Origin: Arabidopsis thaliana
Lineage: Eukaryota; Streptophyta; Magnoliopsida; Brassicales; Brassicaceae
DNA: 64,000 bases
Reading direction: 5' to 3'
NCBI RefSeq assembly: GCF_000001735.4
Contig: NC_003071.7
Span: 17,521,443 to 17,585,442, forward strand
Below are positions 44,533 through 56,781 of this stretch, piece after piece (positions within the stretch are counted from its first letter, which is position 1; every line of letters begins with the position of its first letter). The notes beneath the pieces are model-generated. The model was not told where the DNA came from, made no database searches, and saw only the letters and a program-made list of their open reading frames with translations. A program made the position numbers and the translations under genes.

Positions 44533-44799
44533 AAAAAACTCAGAACTGAGCAGAAAATTCTGAGAAAAGGTTTCAACTTTCAACTTTGGCACTAATCGAC
44601 GACAAGAGTCTTCTTTCTTTTATGAACAATCGAACCAAACACAAAACCCGGTTAACTGTAAGAGGTTTAATTTGAACCGGATATAAACCGGTTGAACCAG
44701 ACACTCCCACCTTAACTCTTTTTTCCTGAGGTTTGGTTGCTCAAAGCAAACAAATTCTCAATCTTTCGTTTTTCACCTTCTTCTTCTTCTTCTTCTTCA
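44533..44799. promoter_or_regulatory. Divergent promoter shared by POLD2 and FBN7b
   Basis: The two start codons are only 276 bp apart and face away from each other. The interval holds both leaders, including a CTT-repeat pyrimidine tract (44778-44798) before the FBN7b ATG, and several AACCGG words (44647-44693). Confidence 0.7.
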
Positions 44800-46474
44800 A
44801 TGGCGTTGATACATGGTTCGGTTCCTGGTACGTCTGCGGTTCGATTGGTTTTTTCAACCTCAGCGTCACCGTCGAGATTTTGTCTCAATGTTCCGGTGGT
44901 GAAGCAGGGTTGGAAGAATTCGTGCCGGAGAAGGGTTTTAAGAGCAATGGTGCAGGAAACAGTTCAAGGATCTCCTTTGGTTTACGCCAGAGAAATGGAG
45001 CGCCTTTCTGCTAAGGAATCGCTACTTCTCGCTGTATAACTTCTCTCACTTTTATAAACTCTTTGAATTACTTGGTTGTTATGTGAATATATGATTTGTT
45101 TAGATCTTCAATTTTACTCTGATTTTGAAATTGTGTCTCTTTTACTATCTCTGTCGTAAGCTGAGGATAAATGGGAAGACTTTAGGTGAATTGTGTATTT
45201 GTTAGATGTAATCGAGATTTTGCAGATAACAAAAGAGAATTTTTTTCTCAAAGTCCAGAAATTGAATGATCATGTTTCAGCTCAATTGAGTTTTTCTTAG
45301 TATAGGAACAGAGCTCTGTGTGTTTGGAACTGTCAAACTATTTTTGTCCTGAAGCCATCTATGTACAGTTGAAGGATGCTGGAGGCTTTGAGGCTTTAGT
45401 TACAGGGAAAACAACTAATATGCAAAGGATCGATGTTAATGAGAGGATTACGAGTCTAGAGCGGCTTAATCCAACTCCGAGACCAACCACGTAGGTCCTT
45501 CTTTAATCTTTTGGTTACAATTTTTTGCTTCGGTTTTAGGATAATTGTCTTTTAACTGGTTCCTATAGCTTTCCAGGTCTCCTTGTTTCGAAGGCAGGTG
45601 GAATTTTGAGTGGTTTGGATCTGGAAGTCCTGGTTTACTCGCTGCTCGAGTTATATTCGAGTCTGTACTTATCATTTTCTCATCTTAAAGCTCACCAAAC
45701 TTTATTCAACGTTTTAAGTGTTTTGCCATCTGATTGTATTGTTTCAGGAGGTTTCCTTCAACATTGGCGAATTTATCAAGAATGGAGATACTGATCAAGG
45801 ATGCTAACGCAAAGGCGACTGCAAATATCAAACTTTTGAACTCGGTAACACACTCAAACCCTTTTTCCAAAGTTTGATTATTTGTTTACTCAGAATCACA
45901 AAGGAGGTTTCTCACAGTGGCAGAAAAATGCAGATAGAAAGCAAAATCATTCTGTCATCAAAATTGACTGTTGAGGGACCACTGAGATTGAAAGAAGAAT
46001 ATGTTGAAGGTATGCTTGAAACTCCAACAGTCATTGAAGAAGCAGTTCCTGAACAGCTAAAAAGCGCTTTGGGACAAGCTGCCACAACGTTGCAGCAGCT
46101 TCCTGCTCTTATCAAGGATACTCTAGCCAGTGGTCTGAGAATTCCCCTTAGTAAGCTACTTTATCCATTTTTTATACATTTAACCATTTTCCGCTCAAAT
46201 CTGCACTGAACCAACTAGTGATGTTTGCTTCAGGTGGATCCTTTGAAAGATTTTTCATGATATCTTATCTAGATGAAGAGATTCTTGTAAGTTTGTTGAA
46301 TATTTTGTTAAGAATGGTGAGAGAGACTGAGATCGTTGCACTAACCGAGTTTTATCCGCTTTTGGTTGTTTTTTCTCGTAGATAGTAAGAGATACCGAAG
46401 GAGTGCCTGAAGTTCTAACGAGGATAGAAACACCATCATCGACCGTTGTAGAAACTATCGAATATGATAGTTAG
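44800..46474 (+). CDS. FBN7b: Fibrillin/plastid-lipid-associated protein FBN7b
   Basis: Seven exons, 44800-45033, 45369-45490, 45577-45660, 45748-45844, 45934-46150, 46234-46286 and 46382-46474; 299 residues. The Ser/Arg-rich N-terminus (HGSVPGTSAVRLVFSTSA) is a plastid transit peptide. The PAP_fibrillin fold, lipocalin-like, has the signatures FEGRWNFEWFGS, LPALIKDTLASG and FFMISYLDEEILIVRD; fibrillins coat plastoglobules and thylakoids and bind lipids. I match it to At2g42130 (FBN7b), partner of FBN7a. Several alternative splice sites look usable (45491 donor, 45569 acceptor, 45911 acceptor); I chose those that keep the family sequence. Confidence 0.88.
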
Positions 46475-47521
46475 ATGTGACTAGCCATTGTTCTTGTTCT
46501 TGTTCCTATGTTCTCTGTGTGTTATATTACAAGAACCAACCACCAAGTTGGTGTCTGTAAATGTATGACGTTAATAACTTGAGGGTCATCTCCATACATC
46601 AAAACCCCTTCCTTCTTTTGTGTTCGCTCGGCAAATCTTCTCAAGTTATCCAAGTACTTGCAGATTCTCTGTTTTGATCATCTTAATAAACTCTTTCTAT
46701 GTAAGAGGCAGCTCAGATTTAATATTTTTCTTAGTTGATTTATAATGCCAACTTGATCAAATATGAATACATGATGCGGGTTATCTTTTGATGTGTCATG
46801 TGTAGTTCCATCATCATCATGCATCATCACCATCACCACCGTGACACACATGCATATATACACGTTTGTAATTGTGGTTACTTGTCGGCTCATATCTGTA
46901 ATTTTAAAATATTATATTTGTTATCTTGATTAATTATGGTCCCATTTGTACTTATCTTATGTTAAGTATCAGTCAATCGATCAATAAGTCTATTTCTCAG
47001 TCCATTTGGATAAGCGAGAAAAACACATCGCAAGTGAGGAAAAAAGTATACATAGAATTTCTAAACGTCCATTATATTCAGATAGTGTTAGTTAATTACG
47101 CTATAGCCAATCCCAATGATATTTTGTTATAGATTTTCATAATCCTTACATATTTAATAAGGATTTTCTTGGTAAAAAGTTTGCGAAATTCTATTTGTGA
47201 TTTATCATTATTATAATGTGGATTTGAATTATATAGATTTATAAAATTTCATACCTACTTACTAGATTATAGTGTAATCATATAAAAAATACAAAACCAG
47301 AGGGAAAAAATTATGCAGAAATAGAACTCGTAATAATCGTAAACCCGAACCTCCCACGATTCCACAAGAATATTGTCTAGAAAGTCAAACATTTCAATTA
47401 TCGAAAAAAACAAAAATTAGCTTCTAGAAAGTATATAAAAGAAGAAAACAAAAAATTATTAAAAGTTTTAACCTATTTTAAAGAAATAAAATGTTTAAAA
47501 GATTCTTCCGCTTGAGACGTT
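46475..47521. other. Convergent intergenic between FBN7b and the VQ gene
   Basis: AT-rich, with a short imperfect CAT/CAC run near 46812-46840. No gene is recognised. Confidence 0.5.
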
Positions 47522-48040
47522 TTAGGCGTAATGGTGAGGTTCTGCGAAAACGTTGCCATGTAAGTGGGAGGAAGAAGCAACGGCAGGGTCAATGGTGAAG
47601 GGTAAATAAGGAAATTCACCTAGCTCCTGAATGAAGCCGTCGAGATCTCCTAACCCGTTCAAGAACCCACCGGAGCTCTCGTCACCATTTCCGTTCCACG
47701 TCATCGACACCATCCCTTCTTCCTCTTCATCTGAGTTTATGCAAAATCCATGGCTCTTGTTCATGTCATGGACTTCATGATGATCATGACTTCTTCTAGA
47801 TCTAGGGTTTCTTTTGAGACCCTTTTGGTGGGGGAGATCGTGGTGATGATGATCTTGTTTCCCGGTGAGATTCTGGACGATTTCCCGGAAGTTGGCGACA
47901 TCGGTCTTAATGATCTCCGGTGCGAATATGTGAATGATTCGGATCTTAGGTTTAGATTTGGTGAGTGTTCTTGACTGTTTGTGCATGGCTATTGTTGGTA
48001 AGCTTCTTCTTTTCTGAACAGTAGTAGCTTCAATTTCCAT
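47522..48040 (-). CDS. VQ17: VQ-motif protein
   Basis: A single-exon 172-residue frame, ATG 48040 to stop 47522. The VQ signature FREIVQNLTG lies at residues 51-60 (FxxxVQxxTG); the preceding KPKIRIIHIFAPEIIKTD is the usual upstream block. A His/basic stretch follows (DHHHHDLPHQKG), then an acidic, Gly-rich C-terminal half with short hydrophobic motifs (MVSMTW, LGDLDGFIQEL). VQ proteins bind WRKY factors, mostly groups I and IIc, and tune defence or development in the nucleus. I recall At2g42140 as VQ17, though the number is less certain than the family. Confidence 0.88.
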   Translation of the reverse strand: MEIEATTVQKRRSLPTIAMHKQSRTLTKSKPKIRIIHIFAPEIIKTDVANFREIVQNLTGKQDHHHHDLPHQKGLKRNPRSRRSHDHHEVHDMNKSHGFCINSDEEEEGMVSMTWNGNGDESSGGFLNGLGDLDGFIQELGEFPYLPFTIDPAVASSSHLHGNVFAEPHHYA

Positions 48041-51020
48041 AGTTTTGTAGAAGAATAAAAATTAGGGTTTATGTGATCAGAAGAGAGAGTTGGTGATTTT
48101 TTTTGGTAAGTGAAATGTGATAAGGTTAAGGTTATATAGGAGAAAAGATAGAAGAAAATGGTAAAGAAAAATCAACTATTTTAGATGTACAAGTTTTAGT
48201 GACAACTAGGTAATATATGTTTAATCCTTTTCCTTTTCTTTTTCTTTTTTGTCAACTCGTATTTCTAGTTTATATCGTAGCAGAACGTAAAGATCCTGAA
48301 TATATTATTAATAAAGGCAAATAATATTGATTGATGTCTTGTTGAGATTCAATAGATAAACTATAGTTTGAATAATTAACATACAATATGAGATTACACT
48401 TATATTGAATATTGATGAAAGAGATGTGTCAGGCTGTCTCCGAAGACATGAGATTTATGAATCCAAAGGAAGTCCAGGGACCCCTCCAACTATAACAAAA
48501 TCCTCGTTTTGGAATGTCTTAAGACATTAATTCATTATATTTTTAGCATATTGTAATTTAGTATCATTGATATTAAATTTTTGTGGTCAGAGATCCACGT
48601 ACGATATTGCATGTAATTTGTAATCGTTTTCGCATTCATACAAGTAAATGTGTACACATGGTGTAAAAACGATACAATATTAAAGTTGGAGTTTATATAA
48701 TTCATGAAGGTGACACATACAATATTTCCAATTGAAATGTATTTTTTATCTCAACATAGTCGAAATAAAGTAAAAGTTGTCATTAGTATATTTGGCAATG
48801 TGTGTTTAGTTAAGGTATTACGCATAAATCCAGGTGGCTTCAATTAAATAAATGCCTATAGGATTGCAGAAACTTGTCCCCATGTAATGTACACAAACTC
48901 AACCACCTTATCATTTGCAATCTCTAAAGTTCAACATAAAAATACAATTTGTGTGGACCACTACCAACACTTTTTATAATCTATGATTACAGCCTTAACA
49001 ACGAGAATCTCAGATAGTACATGTTTAACTAAACTAAATTGGATGACATAATTTGAAAGAATTATATATGCAAGGTGTAAATTTAACGTATAGACATGTC
49101 TTGATAATTAAGAACCACAAATGTCACAGCTAGTGGTATATATAAAACTAAATTTTAAATACGTATATATGTGTGTGAAATGTCATGATAGGTTAATAAC
49201 CATTTAAACGAACTTATGAATAGTAACAAGACGAACTTATGAAATGAACTTGTGAAATGTCATGAGAGGTTAATAACCATTTAAACGAACTTATGAATAG
49301 TAACAAGACATGAAAAGATAAGAATTAATGTACACTTTATCACCAAAAAAAGGAAGATAAGATTGTACGAAATCGGACGTAATAATGTAAGGACATGGAA
49401 ATGGCATGACCCTCGGGTGCACGAGGCAGTTCCACTTCCTGACGACTCTCCATTTTACTTGGTTTACTTTTATCTTATCTCTTTTCCTTTTTACCTTGCG
49501 AATCAAATTGACCTTTTAACAAATTCAATTCCTAAGTGTTTTTGTACAATATTTGTGAATTATAATGTGTAGTGTATGTCTATGCTTGTTTGATTTTCTA
49601 ACGCTTGTTGGATATAAGAAACAATTATCTTGAAATCTCTACAGTACTTATCACATCCAAACACACTATATAATATATTGGACAAGCGATACACTGTCTT
49701 ATACAAAACAAACCAATCACAAACAAATAGAAAACAATACATCTGTTTCGAGTCAAGTAACGTCCTATATATTTTATATAGAAAGTATAAATATACACAC
49801 ACTAGTTGAAAAACTTGAACAAGAACATGTTAGAGGGCATACATATATCATTCTTACTAACAAGAGATGTTTTGTATAATTAAGCCAAGACTTTCTAATA
49901 TTATATTTGTGTGGTATAGATATCATACCAACAATTGAACTAGAATAAGCAATATATTTACCATACTATATCTTGTTTACCTAAGATTTAAAACGGATAA
50001 TAGCCATCGGATGTACATGTACACGTGAAGAGTTGGGATATGAAAGAAATCCAAAGGCTGAGAAAAAGAAAGAGAGGTGAAACTCCAATGAAAGAATTGG
50101 GTTTGTATACGGAAACACGAGTCTTGTGCTCTCTTTTGGATCCGGACCACACGAGCGGCTAAAGAAGCAATGTTGTCAAAAACGTTAGAGCCGTATGGGT
50201 TATGGGCCCCACCATCTCTTTACTTGACGTGGTTCCCAGTTCCAAACTTGTGTTGTGTATATATCTTGTTTGGCTGGCAATTAATTTTTGAAAATTTTAA
50301 TTCGATTTCTGAGGACAAAAGTGGTTGCTGATTAATCAACTAATCCAAATTTGCACAATGCTAATTCAACACTCGTGCTGCATTAGGTGAAAACTTATTC
50401 ACACTGGGAAACCTGCCTTTTTATATAGTATAGATTGTTTCTCATGATTATTGTTGATTAATTAAAACATTTTTTAAAAATTAGTGTTGCAAAAGAAAAC
50501 TAATCTTATATGTTGTTTTATTATATGAATGTAGATGCGGATATATGATTGAGTCCCACATGCTAACACGTATTGTTCCCTGCTGGGGAAGAAGGAAATC
50601 AAAATCATGGGAGAATTATAAGCATATTCACTCGCCTACCTACCTTGATTACTCATCATTCATAATTTCATAGAATCATTTTCCCTAAAGAATTAAATAC
50701 ACCCTTGATTTATAAAGTTTAAACGCTTAAAAAGTCCAATAACGAGAGGGCCTTTGAATCGGATTCGCAATTATATTTGTAACAAGTAAATAATTGGGCC
50801 GACTAAAGGAATGAATATACTTCCAAAACAACATTCTCAGTCGGTGCATATGGTACGGACCTAACGAATCCAAACCTAACAATAAAAAGAAAACGTTACA
50901 AAAAAATATGTAACAGAGAAAATAACAAAAATATAACGAAGGGAAAGACTAAAGAAGAGACACATTCATTAACAATTCATACACCTTTGTTCAAATCAAC
51001 GAATAAGCTTCTTTATTTTA
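48041..51020. other. Long AT-rich intergenic region with a direct repeat
   Basis: Nearly 3 kb between the divergent VQ and bromodomain genes. A 59-bp direct repeat lies at 49174-49309. I see no transposon ends or coding remnant. ACGT cores occur at about 50020 (ACACGTGAAG) and 50226 (GACGTGG). Confidence 0.6.
49174..49309. repeat. Two near-identical 59-bp direct repeats
   Basis: Copies at 49174-49232 and 49251-49309 differ at one base (GATAGG against GAGAGG). The 18-bp spacer itself starts with a piece of the unit (GAACTTATGAA). Confidence 0.9.
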
Positions 51021-53122
51021 ATGGCAAAGCCGGAAAATGACGTCACCTTAACCGAGAAACAAACATGGAGCACATGGGAAGAGCTTCTTCTCGCCTGCGC
51101 CGTACACCGTCACGGTACCGAATCATGGAACTCTGTTTCCGCCGAAATCCAGAAACTGAGTCCCAACCTCTGTTCCCTCACCGCCTCCGCTTGCCGCCAC
51201 AAGTACTTCGACCTCAAAAGCCGGTTCACCCAAGAGCTGCCCGTACCGGAATCCGTCGCTGAGATCTCAACCGCTCCTTGGCTAGAGGAGTTAAGGAAGC
51301 TCCGCGTCGATGAGCTCCGTCGCGAAGTTGAACAGTACGATTTATCTATCTCCACGTTGCAGTCGAAGGTGAAGCAATTGGAAGAAGAGAGAGAGATGAG
51401 TTTCATTAAACCGGACACGGAAACCGAGAATTTAGATCTAGAGAGGAAGAAAGAGCGTAGCGATTCCGGTGAACCAGTCCCAAACCCGCCGGTTCAGCTA
51501 ATGAACGAAACCATTTCTCCAGATCCCAAAGAAATCGGATCGGAAAACACGGAGAGGGAGGAGGAAATGGCCGGAAGCGGCGGCGGAGAATCGAAGCTTG
51601 CCGGAGAGGATTCTTGTAGAGGAAGCTGTGAAAGTGTGGAGAAGGAACCGACGACGAACTCGGAGAGAGTTGAACCGGTGAGTGTGACCGAGTTGATAGA
51701 GTCGGAGGACGGAGCGAGTCGTGGAGAGGAGATTACTAGTGATGTGCAGAGCTCGGCGAGCTTGCCAAGAAAGGGAACGTCGGAGCCGGATAAGGAAGAT
51801 CAATCTCCGACGAGCGCCAAAGATTTCACCGTTGAATCACAGCCGTTGATTAGTTTTGTCGAGATTCTTCTGTCTCATCCCTGTGGTTCCCACTTTTCGC
51901 GCCGACTCGAACGTCAGGTGAAAATTGAAATTCTTTCTTTCTTTATTTAAATAAACTTAAATTCTTTTGGGTTCCGTGACCGGTTGGGCCGAAACCACGT
52001 CGACATCCTCGTGATAGGAGCATGCATTGCAATTAAATACTTCAAAAAACAAAACAAAATCCTTAGTTTGGCTTATATTTCTACATTGTTCTAATGGCAT
52101 GCATTTTCTGTTTGAAGCTGCAGGAAACAATTGAGTACGGTACAATAATTAGAGAGCACGTAGATTTTGAGATAATTCGGAAGCGAGTCGAAGGAGGCTT
52201 GTACAAAAGTTGGAGGATCAACTTCTTTCGTGATTTGCTGCTACTTGTTAATAATGCAAGAGTGTTTTATCACAGAGGATCTTCAGAGTTTAAATTTGCT
52301 GAGCAGCTTCACCAACTCGTCAAGAAACAGATGACTACTACTCTCAAGGGACTTAGTAATAGAGATGAGATCTCAATCTCACCACCAAAAGAAGAAGTTG
52401 TTGCAATCCCTTCATCAAAGCCTGTTTCTTCTAAACCAAGAATGTCTGTTCCTAATATTGTAGCTTGTCGGAAACGTAGTGCCTTGGCTGCTAAACCTTT
52501 GCTATTATTGCCTCCTGGACCAGATAAAAAGGCCAAGAAAACAGATCATGTTGTGGACTATGATGAGAAGCCGGTTTCAGACAAGGATGGTGAAGCCTCT
52601 GGGAAAGACGATGATGACTCTCTGATTGTGAAGATAATGACTAGAGGAAGAACCTCCTCGACGGGAAAAGTAGCTAACAGGAACGACAAGAACCGTGACT
52701 CCAGTTTGAATGTTGATGATAGCAAAGATAAGGTTAAGAAAACTGATGAAGAGAAGAAAGGTGGCTCGAAAAAGAAAAGGGCTGCGAGTTTTCTCAGGAG
52801 AATGAAAGTGGGCTCTTCGGATGACACATTGAAGCGTAGCTCTGCTGCTGATTCTTCTACTACGGGAAAAGGAGGAGGAGCGGAACAGAGGAAGAATAAC
52901 AGCAACAAAGCTGATAATAAGAAAACACCGATACCAAAGATAAGACAAACAAATAAGAAAGCAAGTCCTGTGAAGAGAAGCAATAATGGTCGAAACTCAG
53001 AAAGAGAAGCTGCTCCATCTTCTTCATCTTATCCTATTCTAGCAAAGCGAAGCAGAGATGCTGGTGAAAAAGAGGAGGCGTCTTCTTATTCACCACGCTT
53101 GAAGAAACGTGCAAGGAGGTGA
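51021..53122 (+). CDS. Bromodomain protein with SANT/Myb-like N-terminus (At2g42150-type)
   Basis: Two exons, 51021-51917 and 52124-53122, join to 631 residues. Residues about 15-68 form a SANT/Myb-like helix set (TWSTWEELLLACAVHRHGTE, then SACRHKYFDLKSRF), and about 95-130 a coiled coil. A Glu/Ser/Pro-rich linker leads to a bromodomain at about 275-372 (LISFVEILLSHPCGSHFSRR, then DLLLLVNNARVFYH, the Asn that reads acetyl-lysine). The C-terminal third is Lys/Arg/Ser-rich with several nuclear signals (KKKRAASFLRRMK, LKKRARR). A chromatin reader role in the nucleus is likely. The intron interrupts the bromodomain between LERQ and ETIEYG. Confidence 0.88.
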
Positions 53123-53400
53123 TTTAGTTATTGTACTACTTCTATAACTTAACTTGAGATGAAAATCAGAAACTAATAAATTCCAAAGAGTCGCAAAACA
53201 TTCGAAAGGATATGCTTATAGATATATTTGGGCCCACAAAAGGATATGTCTAATAATAGGTGAAACACGAATTATGGGCTTTAGAACGTGATCATGAGCA
53301 CTCAAATGAATAGCACCTTAATGCAAATATATATCAATGTAGTAGTCCTGAATATACATCAAGCCTAAGTAAATCCCTATAAGCATACCAAATCTGTTCT

Positions 53401-55955
53401 TTACTTTCTCCGGTTTGACTTCTTTTGCCTTCTAACTGAGGAAACTGGCTCGGGACTGATAGGCACTGGTAAGACGGTTCCTTCGCGTATACCATCCGTA
53501 TCTGATGACATCTTCTTTAAGGTTTTCTTGGCTTCAATGAAGACCGTAATATCTCTTATCTGTACAATCCATTATTTACCAGGTCATTCGTTAACTGTTA
53601 ATAGCAAACCTCAATAAGTATAAGAAACTTACCTGTTCTTGAAGATCAGTTATCATCTCGTCTTTTGATCCTAGCAATGCAGCTTCCCTAGATAAACACC
53701 AAAAGATAAAATCATTCCTCTACTATGGCTGATGATAGTTTATGTAAAATCAAGAAAGAAGAGCAAACACATCTTGCACCTCTCTTCTATTTCTTTGGCC
53801 TTCTTCCGCCAAGTATCCTGCTCTTTTATAAGTTTTGTGTTAACCTGAAAACCCAATATTGCATAAGGAAACCTTTCGAGAATTGAACAATGATCAACTA
53901 GGCAGAGATACTCTTACTTCAGTGATACCACTTTTTTCCTCTTCACATTTTTCAATCTTATTCTGAAGCTCCTGCATTGTGTTAACAACAATTTGCTCTA
54001 CTGCTTCGGCAATACTACTTTCTTGCTTGCTTCTCGCCTCAACAATGAGAGATTCATAGTACTGTAAGACATCACAATTGCAAGTAGTTGAGATCTCTTG
54101 AATCAGTATGCCATTAGGTGGCTACAACTTCACCTTCTATTAAGTCTGTTCATATATACATAAGAAGAGAAAGAAACAAGCATCAGAAGAACCACTTGCC
54201 TGTCGCTGTCCCTTTAGTTGACTTGCAAGAAGGTCATTATACTCGATTACAATCTGTTCCACAAAAATAAAACCACTGAGGCAAACTGATGATCTAAGAT
54301 TCATATTCTTTTTCCAGGAAAAAAAAAATGGCTAAGGGTGGTTGAATATCATACTGAATCAACTTTGCTGTTAAAGATAGCTCCGCTAATTCCTGTATCC
54401 TCACTACACTCACAGAGGCCACAGTCCCCCTGGTGTGACAGACAACTGGTGCTCATCTCTACTGACTTTCCATCAATTTTTGAATGGTTTAACCGATGAA
54501 CATAGCTGTCACCAACATAATCCCAGATTTGTTGTGTTCGCAAATCAAGAGAATAGCAGTGATGCGTTTCTTTCCAGTGCCTAATAGAATGCCCTTCCTT
54601 GTATCTAAAATTGGAAAACAGAATCCACTGTGAATGAACTTCCACCTCTAAAGAAGATAAAAGATGTGGATATAAATTCAGGTTAACTAAATCTTAGAAA
54701 GGCAAACCAAGAATTACCTTCCACAACCTACGAAGCCACAGACAAGGCATGCCCATACATTCTCAGTTTTTCCACAAATAGAACAGTTTAATATCTCATC
54801 TTGCTGTTGACACAATCGACAAACCTACAAACGAAATGAGCATGTTGTGACACAAGTGCAAGGTATTTGTTAATAAATGGATGAATCAGATTCATTTTAT
54901 GGAACAAAATGTATTAGCTGAGGGAACACTGCCAATAAATGAACACCGAAAATGCAACACTAACCCATCATATAAAGTGGAAATTCAATGAAAGGAATGA
55001 AGGAGAACCACTCACCTGACAAGACAGATAAGTCCATTTCGAAGTGCAAGAACACTGAAACGAGTGATCACAAAGAGTGCTAACTATACCACTGGTGTCA
55101 GGATCTAATCTCTCTACAGGAGTCAAATCCCAAATATAGATATCAGAAAAAAAGGTACTGAAGAATTCAAAGTGATAATAACATAGAAAACGTCTTCTTT
55201 AGCACAAAACTCACCAAGACATATTGGACACGTAGGTAACTCGGTAAATCCAGTAGGTGCTTCTGCAGCAACCTCATCAAATTCTGTGTGTTCCACCGAC
55301 ATTACATATAGAATATGACAAACCTCAGCCTAAAACCCAAAGAAAAGTCAATTTCATGCAATCAAATGAACATAAATACAAAATAAACGATAAGCTCGTT
55401 TCCATATTATAACCTCAGATGGTGCGAACTTTTTCCCATTCAAGTTGTTGTAGAAACCATCAGCTTCGGATTGATCAGAAAATGTGATAAGAACACTATA
55501 TCTATCTTCCATTCCATCGTTCCTGATAATTTACAAGAATCATCAAATCAACATAATCATTCTCGTCAAATCAAGTAATCACAACACCAATGAATTTCTT
55601 GAATTTGATCATCTAACAGATAATGAATGGAACTTTCAACGAACCTGATGAAGAGGATGTCGGAGACTTGGGAGATGCGGGAATCACAGAAACGGATAAA
55701 ATCGAGAGAGGAGAGATAATTGGGAACAGCGACGATGAAGAGAGTGGTGGATCGGGAGCTAGGGTTAGGCAGAGAGCTATGTGAAGATTTGCGATAGAGA
55801 TGGATCAAGCCTTTGCGGTCGGTGAGTTTGAGAGATGGTTGTATGAGTTTAAGAGGAGGCTGAGCTCTTTTCGATGCGTAAGTGAAACCTGATTCTTCTT
55901 CTTCAACGGAGATTGGTCTCTCGGAGTCAACGGAATGAACTCTGAGGATGAACAT
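53401..55955 (-). CDS. BRIZ1: BRIZ1, BRAP2-type RING and ZnF-UBP E3 ligase
   Basis: Eleven exons: 55955-55645, 55522-55414, 55329-55215, 55113-55016, 54824-54718, 54604-54355, 54253-54200, 54061-53918, 53844-53780, 53687-53633, 53559-53401; 488 residues, matching At2g42160. An RRM-like BRAP2 domain (about 60-160) is followed by the RING (CPICLERLDPD, CDHSFQC, CRLCQQ; about 176-221), the UBP-type zinc finger (CSICGKTENVW, CLVCGFVGCGR, GHSIRHW, about 227-275) and a long coiled coil (about 325-450). BRIZ1 and BRIZ2 form a hetero-oligomeric ubiquitin ligase needed for germination. Intron 7 begins with GC instead of GT (ACAG|GCAAGT). An E2F-type site lies 9 bp before the ATG. Confidence 0.94.
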
Positions 55956-55963
55956 CGCCAGAA

Positions 55964-55971
55964 GCGGGAAA
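55964..55971 (-). promoter_or_regulatory. E2F-type site just before the BRIZ1 start codon
   Basis: TTTCCCGC on the minus strand, 9 bp before the ATG at 55955, probably within the leader. It is an exact match to the E2F core. Confidence 0.4.
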
Positions 55972-56203
55972 GAGCTCGACGACGAAAGCTTAAGCTACTC
56001 GGAGAGAAGAAAAGAGACGACGATGCTTCTTCTTTCTGATTTTTTGATTCGTCGTTCTTCCGATATTGAGATGCTTCAATTTTGTGTTTTGACTCTTATT
56101 AATGGGCCTTAGCCAGTGTCATTTGTTCGATAAGTCCGCCCAACATGTCGATATGATAGTGTTTTACAGTATATATTTTTCCCAATTTATATAAGAGCAG
56201 AAA

Positions 56204-56671
56204 TATGGGCTTTTGGTTCGGCCCATATAATAAAGACGACGATAAAAAGGCCATTATGAGACGAAGTAAACAATAATATCCCTGAATGCTTTTTTGAGCT
56301 GTCAGCAGCATTCTTATCAACAAAGACGAGACGACAGTGACTGTTCCGAGTAGCACCGCTAAAACAGTAAGAGGTGTGTGTTGGGGTGAGAGTCACGCAA
56401 GGAAATTTCATGCATGTTAAATCTGTGTTTTTTTGTAGCTAAGTTTACTGAGATTTATATCAAATTACTTTATTGTTCGTTGTTCTTGTTGATGTTTAGT
56501 TTTGAAATGTGTATGTTAAAAGATGATAAAAGGGATCTTGCTTTTGTGTTTGTACTTTCTTTGTTATACTTATTAGATCTGCTATGTGAAATGAGTAGTG
56601 TTAACTGATTGATTCTTTGTTTTAGTTTGGATATAGTTCGAGGAATGACAACGATTGTGTTCTAATGAGCC
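56204..56671 (+). repeat. Upstream DNA of the third actin, homologous to the AT-hook gene leader
   Basis: Blocks 56204-56395 and 56573-56671 align with 61134-61300 and 62002-62103 respectively. In the second block TTGATTCTTTGTTTTA, then GGATATAGTTCGAGGAATGA, are shared in full. The actin copy lacks about 490 bp present in the other. Confidence 0.85.
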
Positions 56672-56781
56672 ATGGATTTTACAGTTTCTTTTATGTTAAT
56701 GCTGTGTTAGAACTTTTTAATGATGATATTTGAATAACAAATTTGTTGAAACTGTGAACGTGATATGTTATACTCTAGATA

